Notes: generated from the letters alone by a model not told the origin. Counted from the first letter of the stretch, positions 1-11,140 are shown. The stretch is DNA of 64,000 bases from Sepioteuthis lessoniana (GCA_963585895.1 OY757934.1:44865783-44929782), one strand, 5' to 3'. Made by a program: numbers and translations.

Positions 1-146
1 CCCATAACGAGGGGGGAACAGATGGATTCAGGCCTTCCCCAATCATATTAACCCGAAGTGAAACGCAAAGAACTTTTCCCAGGATTTTAATTCGAGTCGC
101 CGAGTTCATTTTACTACAACAATAATCGTTACGCTAAGTGCGCATC
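1..146 (-). mobile_element. SINE-1 relic, tRNA-like head only
   Basis: The minus strand carries a worn SINE-1 head: an internal promoter B-box-like stretch (ggcgactcgaatt) preceded by the typical end of the head. The copy runs off the window edge and is strongly mutated, so its 3' part cannot be judged. Confidence 0.5.
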
Positions 147-904
147 CATCTGATACTGTCAACTTAGATACATATATATTAATACATTCTTTGATTTCCT
201 TTTTATAAAAAGAATCTCATAGAAATTCAAATATACATAGGAATAAAATGTGTGAAGTTTTATTTGTCTTATTGCTTTCAAGCAGCTGAAGACCTGAAGT
301 TAGTCTCTTGTAACTCTAACATCAAGTAGGTTTGGCTTATACTTATTATATTGCCAATTGAAGGGAATACACTTACTGAGCTTTGCTTTGTAGAGCACAA
401 AACCCGCAAGCTGTTTATAGTACATTACATTCCTTAACAATTACTCAGCTGTATTGATTAGGCTCGATACTACTGTATTCTAGTGACCACACGATGATCT
501 GTGCTTTGAGGGTGTCTTGAAGGTAAGAAATGTGGAATGTGGGGAAATGTGTGGGGAAAGCTCCTTTTACGCTAATCATTCAAGTGGCATGTGTCTGCTG
601 GCTTAGAATACCAGCGTTGAAAATATCTTGGCTTTTCACTCGGCTTTAACTTCGACCTTTGATTCCTTTAGGAAATACGGAACTATTCTAAGCATTAGGC
701 CATCTTATTCATGTTAATTAACAATATAATCAAACCCAGCTGAACTTCAAAAATTCCCTTAAATACATTAATTAAAAAACGGATGCACATTTTGGAATTT
801 AAACTTTTAATAGGATTGTGTGATAAATCGTTTTCAATTTCTATTGAAAATGTTGGTATAATTTCTTTGTTTAACGGAATATAAACCTTTGTGGTTTATT
901 TAAT
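147..904. other. No recognisable feature
   Basis: This stretch is AT-rich. I found no long reading frame, no repeat matching the families elsewhere in the window and no RNA gene. Confidence 0.5.
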
Positions 905-1085
905 GCTGATAGAAGAACAGCTGTAGTATTCTTTAACGCATACCGGGAGGGGAGGCATGAGGGTATTCATACATTTTCCAAGAGAATTAGTCCGAAAATC
1001 AACGTAATGACACGACTGGAACTCGAACTCTCTTTCTACAATGTCGCAGTCTCACACGTTAACCACTACGCCATGAAGTCTTCCG
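905..1085 (-). mobile_element. SINE-2 relic
   Basis: Matches the SINE-2 body and head seen in better copies at 44,262 and 45,161: the central ccaagagaattagtccgaaa region, a B-box-like ctggaactcgaac read on the minus strand, and the head ending in gttaaccactacgcca. The 3' tail is mostly lost. Confidence 0.6.
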
Positions 1086-1137
1086 TCTTAGAACTCTGGT
1101 GAATTAATAATTAAGCATATACCTCAGAAAAATAAAC

Positions 1138-1425
1138 TGCCCAGTCGGCTAGGGCTGTAGAATACACTGACTGCATCTCTGCAGAAGGGTAAGAACACCC
1201 CGCTACGAGTGTCCTCAGACCCAGTTGGCCAAGGCTATAGAATACGCCAACTATATCTCTGCAGCGGGGTAAGAACCACCCTCTCCAATGATTTTCCGTG
1301 GTATGTTAATAAACCATCTGATAGCGAGGCTCAACTCTTCGAGTTTTGGGAAATGCGGAGTGCTACTGATTGCCATTACACCCAGGTCCACTCGGAGTGG
1401 TAGTATCTGTTTGGGTCCCATCTAA
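1138..1425 (+). mobile_element. Element C, 5' part with a duplicated head
   Basis: The element C head (cccagtcggctagggctgta) occurs twice in a row, near 1,141 and 1,230, before one copy of the central part ending ggagtggtagtatctg. The AT-rich body and 3' tail are absent or unrecognisable. Element C is a non-coding repeat found about twenty times in this window. Its head matches no RNA gene I can name. Confidence 0.7.
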
Positions 1426-1513
1426 TATTAAAGAGAAATATTTAATAATTTTTTTGATACTTGAAACAATATTGATGTGTGCAAACAAATTACAGTTAAA
1501 TTGAATTATCATT

Positions 1514-1597
1514 GATATTGCATCGCAATCGATTGATATTACATTGCAATCAGATGATATTACATTGCAATCGGTTGATATTACATAGCAATAATTA
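1514..1597 (+). repeat. Four 21-bp tandem units
   Basis: Four imperfect units of about 21 bp built on gatattacattgcaatcag. AT-rich sequence and a (TA)n tract near 1,623-1,652 follow directly. Confidence 0.7.
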
Positions 1598-1622
1598 CAT
1601 TATTATTGATATTACATAACTG

Positions 1623-1624
1623 AT

Positions 1625-1656
<32 letters not shown>

Positions 1657-1760
1657 CATTATTATATACATAATTATATACACAATTACATAACGATATA
1701 TAATTATATCCATAATTAAGAACAGAATTATATACATAATTACATTATTGAATTATTATT
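1623..1760. repeat. (TA)n tract and AT-rich repeats
   Basis: A pure TA run of about 30 bases is followed by degenerate attatatacataattaca units. Confidence 0.8.
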
Positions 1761-1884
1761 GATACTACATATAAATAAGTGGAACTATGTAACTGGATGC
1801 AAGAGAAAAAATACTGTTGAATAGAATTACTAATGTTAAATAATAAAGCTTACTACTATATAACTGTGCAAATAAAACAATTAG

Positions 1885-2776
1885 TTTGATTTGGTTTGGT
1901 TTGGTTTGGTTTGGTTTGGTTCTATGGCATACCGACCATTGTAGATCAATCAATGCCAAATCCTTTTTATACATATCTTAAATATACGATTTTTAAATAC
2001 ATCTTGAAGATAACATTCTTAAACAGGCCTGGTCCCGTCTCATTTGCACAGTTAAATGGTTTAACTTAATTTCAGTTTAGCATCAGTACAGTCTTTTTTA
2101 CTCAGTTAGTCATTGGTTTAGAGTTTTTTGTTTACTAACAGTTAAACGATCAAACAGTTCTATTTCAAGCATTTCATCTTAGCAGAACTACACAGTTTTT
2201 TGTTTGAACACTGTTAAATATTAGTAATTAAGTAATATAAAGTTGGTGACCTTAGTCGAGGGTGACCGGAAGGCTCCCTTTTCAATAGCTACTACTCCGA
2301 GGTGTAGGGGATGGCACTACTCCATTCCCAGGATTGCTCCACTTTTCCCTTGATCCACACCTTTTAGTGCTGAGTGCTAAGCAAGGCAGCATCAAGTATC
2401 ATTTATAACGTCTTTGGTATGACTCGACCTGGGATTGAACCCCTGTCTCCCAGACCATTGAGGAAGACTCTACTCATTAGGCCAATGACCTGTTAAATGT
2501 AGATACAGTAAATTTCAAATAATTCAGTTAAGCATAATTACACAGTTTAGTTCTATTTGACCAACAGATAGGACCCTATCAGGTGCTACCTCTCCCTACT
2601 AGTGTACACCTGGAAGCGATTGCAATGAAGGGGTACTCTGCTTTCTCCCAAAGCTTCAGCATAACTGGACCCTTACAATTAGATTGTTTAGTGTCGTAAC
2701 AGGACACTCGTTGGGGAATCTTATCCTTGTATAGAAATGCAGTCGGTATATTCTGCAGCCCGACCCGACTGGACCA
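1885..2776 (-). mobile_element. Element C, interrupted by SINE-3
   Basis: Read on the minus strand, the head lies at about 2,570-2,776, an AT-rich body of repeated aactgaattgtttgaaat units follows, and the 3' tail ends in six ggttt repeats (plus strand near 1,889-1,920) after the conserved gttgatatgcca-type block. A SINE-3 copy sits inside the body. Confidence 0.8.
2239..2488 (-). mobile_element. SINE-3 inside element C
   Basis: A tRNA-derived SINE with the B-box-like gggttcaatccca on the minus strand, the family's fixed caaagacgttat region and the tail ccaactttat. The short repeat ctgttaaat flanks it (about 2,212 and 2,489) as a possible target-site duplication, which makes it younger than the element C copy around it. 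Confidence 0.8.
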
Positions 2777-2884
2777 AAAGCTTTTAATATTCAATAGTTA
2801 TACATATATATACATATATATGCTTTATCGCTGATATTGAGAATTCTTTATTTATAAATAGAACAAACTATATTATTACTATTC

Positions 2885-3740
2885 ACTCATTTGAGCTTTT
2901 CACATCAACGATAGCCGATGGTTTTTCACTGGAGTCTGAGTGACAGCAAGTCTCCTCAAGTCTCGAGGACTCTTCTTAGTATTCTGGCAGTTCTCAACAA
3001 TGCTGTCGTTTGGATGGTCTCCACTCGTCCGCCAACCTCCAAGTCCTCTAGTCCCTTTAGTAATCCCTTTGTCACTGTTCCAAACGCACCTATTACAATT
3101 GTTCCACAGTTTTTTTAGTTCCCTAGCAAGGTCAAGGTATTTATCCTTCTTTTCACATTCTTTCTGTTTTATCCTGTGGTCTGCCGGGACAACAAAGTCG
3201 ACTATTTTGCAAGTTCTCTTTTTTTTTGTTGATTATTATTAAGTCGGGATTAGGTGATCCGTTTGTATATTAAAGTCCCATAGGAGTTTATGCGAGTCAT
3301 TTTCTAGGACAGGTGCTGGGTTGTGCATATGCCATTTGTTAGTATGGTCGAATTTAAATTTCTTACACATTTCCCAGTGAATCACCTTACCGACCCAGTC
3401 GTGTCTCGCCTTATATTCCCGCTGTGCTAATTTGCTGCATTCGCTTATTACATGATTGATGGTTTCATCTCTGTCGCCACATAGCCTGTATTTGCTATTT
3501 TGTTGTGTCTTATCTATTCTCGCTTTGATATGATTCGTTCTTATGGCGTTGTCCTGTGTTGCTATTAGGAGAGATTCTGTTTCTCTCTTAAAATTTCCTT
3601 TTCTTGGCCATGTCCAAGTTTTGTCGTGTGAGATATTGTTTATTAGTCGTTTAAAGTGCCCATAAAGTTGTTTTCCTTCCCATTTTTGTTTCCTAGTTAC
3701 TGTCATTCTGTTCTTCATCGTGTTCTCAGTTTTGTGTCTG

Positions 3741-3741
<1 letters not shown>
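2885..3741 (-). mobile_element. RLE-A 3' fragment: CCHC knuckle plus endonuclease, broken
   Basis: The longest piece is an open stretch of 159 codons (3,239-3,718) from a non-LTR retrotransposon C-terminus. It holds a zinc-knuckle region of pattern C-x2-C-x7-H-x4-C in which the first Cys is replaced by Tyr (KYRLCGDRDE). The restriction-like endonuclease core follows. The expected RRPD catalytic segment has lost about a dozen bases at 3,239-3,250, which shifts the frame, and the reading resumes in other frames (VDF and PADHR blocks) down to 2,890. The 3' end is AT-rich (attattactattc). The copy is 5'-truncated at about 3,741, exactly where the next TTA tract begins. It is a dead copy. Similarity to the R4/Dong group rests on domain order and the TAA tail. 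Confidence 0.85.

Positions 3742-3776
<35 letters not shown>
3742..3776 (+). repeat. (TTA)n tract, tail of the next RLE-A copy
   Basis: A pure run of about eleven TTA units lies between the truncated 5' end of one RLE-A copy and the 3' end of the next. On the minus strand it is the TAA tail of the copy at 3,777-3,932. Confidence 0.9.
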
Positions 3777-3932
3777 CTTGCGAGGTTTTCACATCAGCGT
3801 TTGCTGAGATCTTTCACTGAAGTCTGAGTAACAACAAGTCCCTCAGCTTTCCAGTACTCTTCTAAGTATCCTGGCTGATTTTAACAGTGCTGTGGTTTGG
3901 ATGGTAATTATTCTAACTCTGATCTCCAATTC
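3777..3932 (-). mobile_element. RLE-A 3' end, second in tandem
   Basis: Contains the conserved end of the RLE-A reading frame (TIQTTALLKSARILRRVLE) followed by the non-coding terminus, which on the plus strand reads gaggttttcacatcagcg. The copy is very short and is cut at about 3,930 by an element C copy. Confidence 0.8.
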
Positions 3933-4290
3933 CCTTGCCCAGTCGGTTGGGGCTGTAGAATACACCGACTGCTTCTCCGCAGTGGAGTAAAACTCCCCAA
4001 TGAGTGTCCTGGATAGGATACTTAACAATCTGATGGTGAGGTTCTAGCAATGCTAGAGCTTTGGGGGATGCGGATATCCGTTTATTGCCATAGCTCCCAG
4101 GCCCACTCTGGTCCGGAGTGGTAACATCTGATAGGGTTCTATCTTTGGATCAAATTGAATTAAACTGTGTACTAATGCTAAACTGAATTGTTTGAAATAG
4201 AACCTTTTGTATATATGAAAATGGATTCGGCATTAATAACCAATTATGGTTGATATGCCATAAAAAAACAAACCAAACTAACAACCACAT
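3933..4290 (+). mobile_element. Element C, short full-length form
   Basis: Head cccagtcggttggggctgta at the start, central block ending gtccggagtggtaacatct, a short AT-rich body and the 3' tail block ggttgatatgccata followed by aaccaaac-type repeats. At about 355 bp it is one of the more compact complete copies. Confidence 0.85.
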
Positions 4291-4351
4291 AACCTACTCT
4301 TTCTATTCCTATGTGTATTATCAATTTTTGCTTTTTTTTTTTTTTTTGTGG

Positions 4352-4637
4352 TCCTATTTACCAACCCCTCCGCTCGGGCAGGATATGACACAAGGTCAAT
4401 TTTTAAGCAGAGTTTAACGGGTTTGAATTCAAAGTTTTCCTTCCCCTAGACTAGTTGCCTCACCAAGGCTGAAAACCCCAGTCTGTCCTACTATTTATTT
4501 GTAGCTGGAGGGAGAATAATTGGATTCATACCTTTCCCAAGGGTATTAGCGCTATGTGAAATGCAATCATTCTCGTCCAGGATTTGAACTCGAGTCGCCG
4601 TCTCCATTTCCTACGACGATAACCATTACACCATTGT
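4352..4637 (-). mobile_element. SINE-1, near full length
   Basis: On the minus strand it opens with the tRNA-like head (A-box-like tggtgtaatggttatcg, B-box-like cgagttcaaatcc), continues through the conserved cccttgggaaaggtatga block, and ends in gaggggttggtaaata. A T-rich run flanks the 3' side. Mutations in the head make transcription unlikely. Confidence 0.85.
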
Positions 4638-5370
4638 GGTATTAGTTTTTACTGTTATTAAAAGCGATGCAGTCTCTCTATAGAGGTTTCTTCTTCTTAG
4701 ATATTTCCTGGTTATCTTGTGTGTAATTTCCTTCGTCTGTCGCTTGAAGTATCCATAGTGTTGATTTTGGTTCCATTTTTGTTTTCTAGATTTTGTTGTT
4801 TTTAATTGCTTTTTCCTAAAGTTATTTCTGTTGAAAATTGCCATTTCTGGCCGCTGTAATTTGTTTTCCTTTGCCTTTTTTTAAAATATATTTCTTGAGT
4901 CTTTAAATTGTTGCATCTACGAGAGTTCTCTTCCTCTTTCTTTTCTTGACATGTAGAATTTTTTTGTGTTTTCATCCGAGTGCAAGACCATGTGCATCGT
5001 CATTAAATTGCTGGTTCTAAAGTCCCTCTGTCTACGTTTCTCCCTCGTCTTTTTCAAGAATAGTCCTGAGGATCTTTAAAAAAAGTGACTGTCCACGTAT
5101 TTATTACCTTGAACAGATTTTTGCTGCACAGCTTGGTTTCAAGAAGTTTTCTTGTTTTTCTGTGGAACTTTTTTCTGATTTTGTCTTTAATCTTAACTTG
5201 GTTGTGTCCTCTTCTAATATTCTTAGGGATCTATAATTTTCGTTTTCTACAAATTTTCTTATACTTCCCTGATTGGACAATTCTATAAATTCTATTGTTT
5301 TTCTTTTCTCTTTTTTATTATAAGCAAGGCACATTTTTAATTCCAAATTCTATTCCTATATCTTGGCTGT

Positions 5371-5380
5371 ATATTCTTAT
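5371..5380 (+). repeat. Target-site duplication of the RTE-A insertion, left copy
   Basis: The ten bases atattcttat occur here and again at 6,342-6,351, directly flanking the insertion. Removing the insertion and one copy restores a continuous RLE reading (IRIYSQDIG). Confidence 0.85.
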
Positions 5381-6341
5381 TATCATCATCATCATGTCGT
5401 GCTGGTAGCATGGATATCCCTGACCCTCTCTCGCTACTTTTCCCTATCGTTCATCGCCTCTGGCTGGTCTTCAGGGCTAAATTCCGTATCCTCACATAGC
5501 TGCTGAATGTATGTTTGTGCTGATCGTCCTGCTTTTGCCCGGCCATATGTGGGGGTCCATAAGAGTACATCACGTATGAACTTGTCCCTGCTTCTCCAGC
5601 AGTGTCCTGCATGTTTGGTTCGTCTAACTTAGATAGTTTTCGTGATGGGAGGCAGGTGGCCGTATAGTTGGTGTCTTGTGGGGTGTTGCTGCCAGGACTT
5701 GTTCAAGATTACTCGCAGCATTCTTGTGTAATTGCCGTCTAGCTTCTTCTCCAGCCGTTTTGTTAGCGTCCATGTAGAGCATCCATATAGCAGTATCGAT
5801 ACGACAGCTGCCTAGAAGAAACTGCGTTTCATTTTATCGGTTAGGTCTGATTTCCATATAGTAAAAGTACGATCACCAGATGGAGACACAGAATACTTCG
5901 ACATTGTAGCAGGAGTACTACAAGGGGACACGCTAGTTCCATACTTCTTTATCATTTGTCTAGACTACGTACTTAGAACATCTATTGACAAAATCAGAGA
6001 GAACGGCTTCGAGCTGACAAAGAAAAGAAGCAGAAGGTACCCCGCAAAAACAATTACCGACGCCGACTACGCAGATGAAATAGAGATACTGGCAAATACA
6101 ACCGACCAAGCCGAAACACTACTGCATAATTTGGAACGAGCAACCACAGGCATAGGCCTCTATGTCAATGCACACAAAACGGAATATATGCGCTATAATT
6201 AAACGGGTGACATCTCCACTCTAGACGGAACCCCTCTTAAACTAGTAAACAAATTCACTTACCTAGGAAGCAGCGTCTCATCAACCGAAAAGGACATCGA
6301 CACGAGGTTAACGAAAGCATGGACAGCTATCAACAGGCAAA
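5381..6341 (-). mobile_element. RTE-A insertion with 5' inversion (twin priming)
   Basis: The (ATC)n tail starts at about 5,381. From there to 5,860 the minus strand carries the RTE-A 3' end, beginning at the IWKSDLTDK block. From 5,861 to 6,338 the plus strand carries the part of the same element lying just upstream (VKVRSPDGDTEYF ... YADE ... KAWTAINR). Judged against the copy at 30 kb, the two parts meet with only about nine bases missing, and the upstream part is inverted. The LINE process known as twin priming gives this outcome. The YADD catalytic block reads YADE here and a stop follows EYMRYN, so the copy is dead. Confidence 0.9.
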
Positions 6342-7061
6342 ATATTCTTATAGTTTGTATAAATGTTTCTGGTTCTTTTTCGTTTTTTGTAAATATCTTT
6401 ATATCATCCTTATATATGAGATGGTTTAACTTTTCTTGCGATTTTTTAAATATTTGTAGCCTTTTTTGGTGTATAATTAAGTGGCATCATTGTTATGACA
6501 AATAACTGTGGTGAGAGTGAATCATCCAGAAAGATGCCTCTTTGAATTTTAACTTTCCTAAAGTTTTTGTGATGAAGCTTATAATTTTTTTGGGGTATTT
6601 TAAACATTGTCAGACATTTTATTTACCAAGTTTGTGGTACCATTGTAGCGAATTTTTTATGGTTTTTTTTTAGCTCCTTGAAGATGTATTGGTCATCTGT
6701 TTCTCCTGTTCCCTAGCTATATTCTTCCTATTCTTAAGGAAATAGTCAGCGGCATTCAAGCAAGTAATGTTTTCCTCCTTTTATCTGTAGAATTTTATAT
6801 ATCAAAAGTTAAAAAGGTAATCAATCTGTAGTTTTCTTAGTATAACTCCTTTTTCGAGGTCGTTTAGGATCATGATAATTTTTTTTCCTTTCCCTATCTA
6901 TTCGAGTATTCTTTCTTCTTGTTGACATTTTTATATTTCGTGAGATAATCTTTTCTGGATGGATGTGAATATTTAAAATCAGAATGAATGTATGCCATTA
7001 CAGCCAGGTGTTTTCCAATTTCGTATTTTCTTGAGTATTTTTATTTCACTCCTTGTGAGTG

Positions 7062-8290
7062 TTTCACGCCAACATTAGTTGGTGGTCTTTCGCTTGAGTT
7101 TTTTTAGCCGATTGTAACGGTGCATAAATATACTATCTCAAGACGAGAGTTTATTTTACGCACGTGTGACGTCGAGGCAGTCTGGCACTTGACCCATCGC
7201 AAAATAAGTCCTAGTTAAGACTCATGTTTCGGGCATAAGGTAACTGGAAAATAATGTGAGAGTTAATTTGGGGCCAGACTCATCTTGACGCTTGCAAGGG
7301 GGATACCAATTTCACTTTTACATACCCCACCAAGCCCCTTCGTTTTCCTACCCCCCTCGGATAACGGAAAGCATGGACTTCTAGGTTAAAACAAAATATA
7401 TTTCACTTTAGTCAAATTTTCAAAATTCCCTTGTAATGTTTTTAAGGCGAATAAGACATTTAGCGAGAATAAATTAAAGCCCTACGAAGCTGAAAAAGAT
7501 AATGTGCAAAAGAAGGCAACTCGATAGATAAACAACAAAACGAATAGATTTCAACATAAGGGAACATTTAAACTGTAACAAAATTTTAATAGGCGAGGGC
7601 CAAACATATAATTATGAGATTTAAGAGACAATTCCTTACTCTTTTCTTTCTGTCTTTTTAAAGTGCCGGCAATATTAAACCAGCTCTTCTTTTCTTTTTC
7701 TTTCTTTTCTTTTCTTTTCTTTAAATTTTTCTTTCTTTAACTTGAGAGAGTGCATATAATTTCAATATTTAGAAAGGGTAGGAGGAAAAACAGTTTTAAG
7801 TTGTACTTAGCTTTTAGAAGGGTTTACTTCTTATGTTCCTTTCTTTTACGGGCGGGCGGCATTTCTCTAGAATCTGGCGGATGGCACTGTTATCTTCTGT
7901 CCAAAGATTCTGTTCCACTCTTTCCCCGGAGTTTTGGCTAATAAATCAGCACGTCTTTTCACGCCGACTGCTGTCCTAAAACTGAAGATTCTTTTTGCGG
8001 GCAAGGTACCCGGAGTTTTGGCTAAAGTTCAGCACATCTCTTCATATGCTGTAGTCTGAATGGTCTCGATTGTCCCTCTGATTTCCAATTCCTCCAGACA
8101 TTTTCCAAGCCTTTCGGTACCGCTACAAGCTCACCAAATATAATTAGTATCACTGCCACCCTCATTTTATACAGTTTTTTGAGTTCTCTGGTAATGTTGT
8201 GGCATTTGTTTATTTTTTCGCTTTCTTTTATTTTCACTCTAGGGCCCGCCGGAATGGTAAAAAAGTTCTATTTTTCTTGTTAATTAACGC
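7062..8290 (-). mobile_element. RLE-A 3' end split by an unidentified insertion
   Basis: The RLE-A terminus is at 7,062-7,112 (plus strand gtgtttcacgccaacattag). The matching upstream coding part is at about 8,043-8,290, where the minus strand reads MKIKESEKINK and then the VPKGLENVW region. In RLE-A these parts are adjacent, so about 930 bp were added, with a few dozen bases lost nearby. Confidence 0.65.
7113..8036 (-). mobile_element. Candidate LTR or LTR-bounded insertion
   Basis: On the minus strand the insert starts TGCTGAAC and ends ACCGTTACA, the TG...CA ends of an LTR, with AATAAA about 45 bases before the end as a possible polyadenylation signal. A segment ending in cagcac (cccggagttttggctaa) occurs twice near the high-coordinate edge. 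No clear flanking duplication survives and no protease, RT or integrase reading was seen, so this is an inference from the ends and the host gap. Confidence 0.4.
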
Positions 8291-8309
8291 TAGGTCATTA
8301 TTATCTATA

Positions 8310-8360
8310 ACATTATTGTTGCTGATCTTGTTGTTGCAGTTGTTGTTGTTGCTGTTGTTA
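8310..8360 (+). repeat. (TTG)n-rich microsatellite
   Basis: Imperfect ttgttg and gctgttgtt repeats. Confidence 0.8.
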
Positions 8361-8431
8361 ATACTATTTTGTCAAATTCACACGGCTACCACTTTCATTT
8401 TTGCAAAGCTGAGAGAAAAAACATTCAAGAG

Positions 8432-8433
<2 letters not shown>

Positions 8434-8473
<40 letters not shown>
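8434..8473. repeat. (TA)n microsatellite
   Basis: A pure TA run of about 40 bases. It creates an artificial Ile-Tyr reading frame. Confidence 0.95.
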
Positions 8474-8477
<4 letters not shown>

Positions 8478-8479
8478 GA

Positions 8480-9355
8480 AAAAATTTGATTTTGGTGTTG
8501 TTTACATTACACTTTTTTTTTTTTACAATTTGTGATATTTATTCAAAAGAAAAATAATTGAATAATTATTTTTCAACAAAAATTCAAGCGTCAATTTTAC
8601 TCATCATTTAAACCAACCATCGTTCATTTTTTTTTCACATTCCTGTACTTATTTTTTCAAAACTTGAGAAAAAGAGTAATATTGCGTTTTCTATGAATTT
8701 ATTTTATTCTACGCATTTTTTTAAAAAATATGAATTCAATTTTTCTTTTGAAAAACTTTTATTACTTCATTTGATAACTTGAACGTATTATTTAACCAAC
8801 TGATTGATATTTTCACAAATAATGTTTTCTTTTTTATTTATATTGATGAGTTTCGAGGATGTTCAGTGAACAGAACTCTTTAGATTCAGTATCTAAAATA
8901 CTTTTGAAAACAAAGTAAGCTTCTTTACAATTCAGAAGAAAAATGTCATGACATTATTTATTACATAACAACAAGTAGTATTTCTTACAAACAAACCATT
9001 GGCATCATTAAAACATATTTTTTGGTGAGTCATATATCCTTTTAAAATAGAAAGTATTAACATTTCCCTTTTTTTCTTTTTTGGGGTCACAAAATGTAGT
9101 CTGGAATTTTTGGTTATTGGTTTTAAGAACTTCGAGGGATTATTTTGTTTCCGTGTTATCGATTTACACAGTTGTATTTTTGGCATTGTTAGCACACCGG
9201 GCAGATTGGGAGATGATAAGAAATCTGATTGGAAAGATAAGAATTACTCTATTATGTGTCAGGCATGAAACAGAATAAGTTTCTGGTGTTAATAGTGCAG
9301 CAGGTAACAAATGGACATTGAGATTATTAAAAATAATAGAATAAACTGATATGCT

Positions 9356-9358
<3 letters not shown>
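8480..9358. other. AT-rich, no recognisable feature
   Basis: Short open frames exist on both strands (for example 8,932-9,195 and 9,081-9,278) but none shows a known domain or conserved pattern. Confidence 0.5.

Positions 9359-9434
<76 letters not shown>
9359..9434. repeat. (TA)n followed by (GATA)n
   Basis: About 45 bases of TA turn into about eight gata units. Confidence 0.95.
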
Positions 9435-9686
9435 TAATTTTTCCAATAATAATATTAACTATTCTAAATTGACAAAATTTGGACCAAAGATGAATATTAA
9501 TGCAGCTATGTAATTTCACATGACTTGATTATAAGACGATGTCTTGATACATTAAAACATGCTTCCTATATCTGTATTTGCATGAAAAAAAAAATCTGAT
9601 ATGTAAATTAATAATGTCATAACAATAGAATTACTCATTAATCTGAAACAACACAAGTTTAAAGACATGTCACATTGTGTATTATA

Positions 9687-10236
9687 TATGGATGGTTGGT
9701 TTGGTTTTATGGCACATCACACTTGATTATTTAATGCCAAATACTGTTTATACATATATATACATATGATTTGTTTGTTTGTTTGTTTGTTGGTTGGTTG
9801 GTTTTACGTCGTATCAACCTTTTTGGGTCATTTAACGCCAAATTAAATTTCAAACGATTCAGTTTAGTATAAGTATTGATTTTGTTTACAAACAGTTAAA
9901 TGTCAAAACAGTTTTATTACAAACAGTTCAGTTTAGCATAAGTCTGCAGTTTCAATGTCAAAACAGATCTATTTTAAACAACTTAGTTTAACATAAATAC
10001 ACAGTTTAGTTCTATTTGATCCTTATATAGGATCCTATTAGGTGCGACCAATCTGAGCCAGAGTTGACCTGGGAGCGATGGCAATAAAGGGGTACTCCAC
10101 ATTTCCCTAATCTCGATTATTACTGGAACCTCACCATCAGATTGTTTAGTGTCATATCCAGGACACTCATTGGAGGGAGTTGTACTCCTCTACAAAGAAA
10201 GCTGTCAGTGTATTCTACACCCTCAACCGACTGGGC
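9687..10236 (-). mobile_element. Element C with two 3' tails
   Basis: The head lies at about 10,020-10,236 on the minus strand and the body at 9,850-10,020. Two tail blocks follow: one ending in (ttgt)n and ggtt repeats at 9,768-9,850, the other at 9,687-9,765. The outer tail is probably the remnant of a second copy. Confidence 0.75.
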
Positions 10237-10239
10237 AAA

Positions 10240-11136
10240 TATGATTTGTAAAAGAATAATTTGTATCTCATTTCTTTGCACCCAGTTAAAGGATTTCGAG
10301 TATTGCAATCTAACACTAATAATTCTATTTAACCATATTTACCAACCCCTCCGCTCGGGCAGGATATGACACAAGGTCAATTTTTAAGCGGTGTTTAACA
10401 GGTTTGAATTCAGAGTTTTCCTTCTCCTAGACTAGTTGCCTCAACAGGACTGAAGAACCTAGTCTGCCCTACTATTTACCCATAGCTGGAGGGAGAATAA
10501 TTGGATTCATACCTTTCCCAAGGGTATTAGTGCTATGTGAAATGCAATCAACCGCGTCCAGGATTTGAACTCGTGTCGCCGTGCCCATATCCTGCGACGA
10601 TAACCATTACACCACGGGCACCTCCTATTTAACACTCTTCAATCATTTGCACAGGCACACGTTTCCAATATTGCTAAGTAATAGCACTAATTCAATTTTC
10701 GAAAAGAATTAAATAGTTTAAAGCATTCTTTTAAAACACAAATAATTCTATTTAGTATAAATAATTTGTTTGCACACAATTAAATAGTTTCAAGTATTGC
10801 TATCTAATATAAATAGTTTTATTAGCACACAAATGGTTTCAAGTACTGCTATGTAACACTAAAAATGTAATTCAACCTCAGTCATTTGTTTTTACACTGT
10901 TATATGATCAATAGTTCTATTTGACCCCAAAATGAGACCCAACAGTTTCTACCACTCCGGGGCAGAGTGGACATGGGAGTAATGTCTATGAAGGGGTACT
11001 ATGCATCCCCTAGAGCCCCAGGTTTGGAGCGTTACCATCAGATGCAGTTTAATGTCATATCAAGGACACTTGTTGCTGAAGAAGAGGATCTTATTCCTCT
11101 GCAGAGATACAATCGGTGTATTCTTCAGTCCCAGTG

Positions 11137-11140
<4 letters not shown>
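10240..11140 (-). mobile_element. Element C, interrupted by SINE-1
   Basis: The head is at about 10,920-11,140 (plus strand aatgagacccaacagtttct start). The body of aatagtttcaagtattgct units runs down to about 10,295 on both sides of a SINE-1 insertion. A (TA)n tract is attached to the head end. Confidence 0.7.
10334..10624 (-). mobile_element. SINE-1, full length, nested in element C
   Basis: The complete minus-strand copy runs from the tRNA-like head (B-box-like gagttcaaatcc) to the ggttggtaaat end. The 9-bp repeat ctatttaac flanks it at 10,325-10,333 and 10,625-10,633, a likely target-site duplication. Confidence 0.9.

Larger units (their letters stand above)
4638..7060 (-). mobile_element. 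Old RLE-A-like element, RT to C-terminus, split by RTE-A
   Basis: Minus-strand translation in broken frames follows an RLE-type reverse transcriptase from high to low coordinates: a WKTPG-like thumb region near 7,000, a worn LSPQLFV motif-4 region near 6,500, a YKDDIKIF block (YxDD motif mutated to YKDD) near 6,400, then after the insertion an ELSNQGSIRK block (about 5,270) and the QKW...YGYFKRQ block (about 4,770) that precedes the CCHC domain. Many stops and frameshifts show great age. The element resumes in register on both sides of the insertion at 5,381-6,341, so it was continuous before that event. Confidence 0.75.

Noticed and set aside
8199..8489. Frames rich in Ile-Tyr, Thr-His or Arg-Glu repeats (also at 9,289, 21,601, 21,640, 43,531, 47,000, 48,720, 50,373)
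   Set aside because: They are translations of (TA)n, (CA)n or (GA)n microsatellites.
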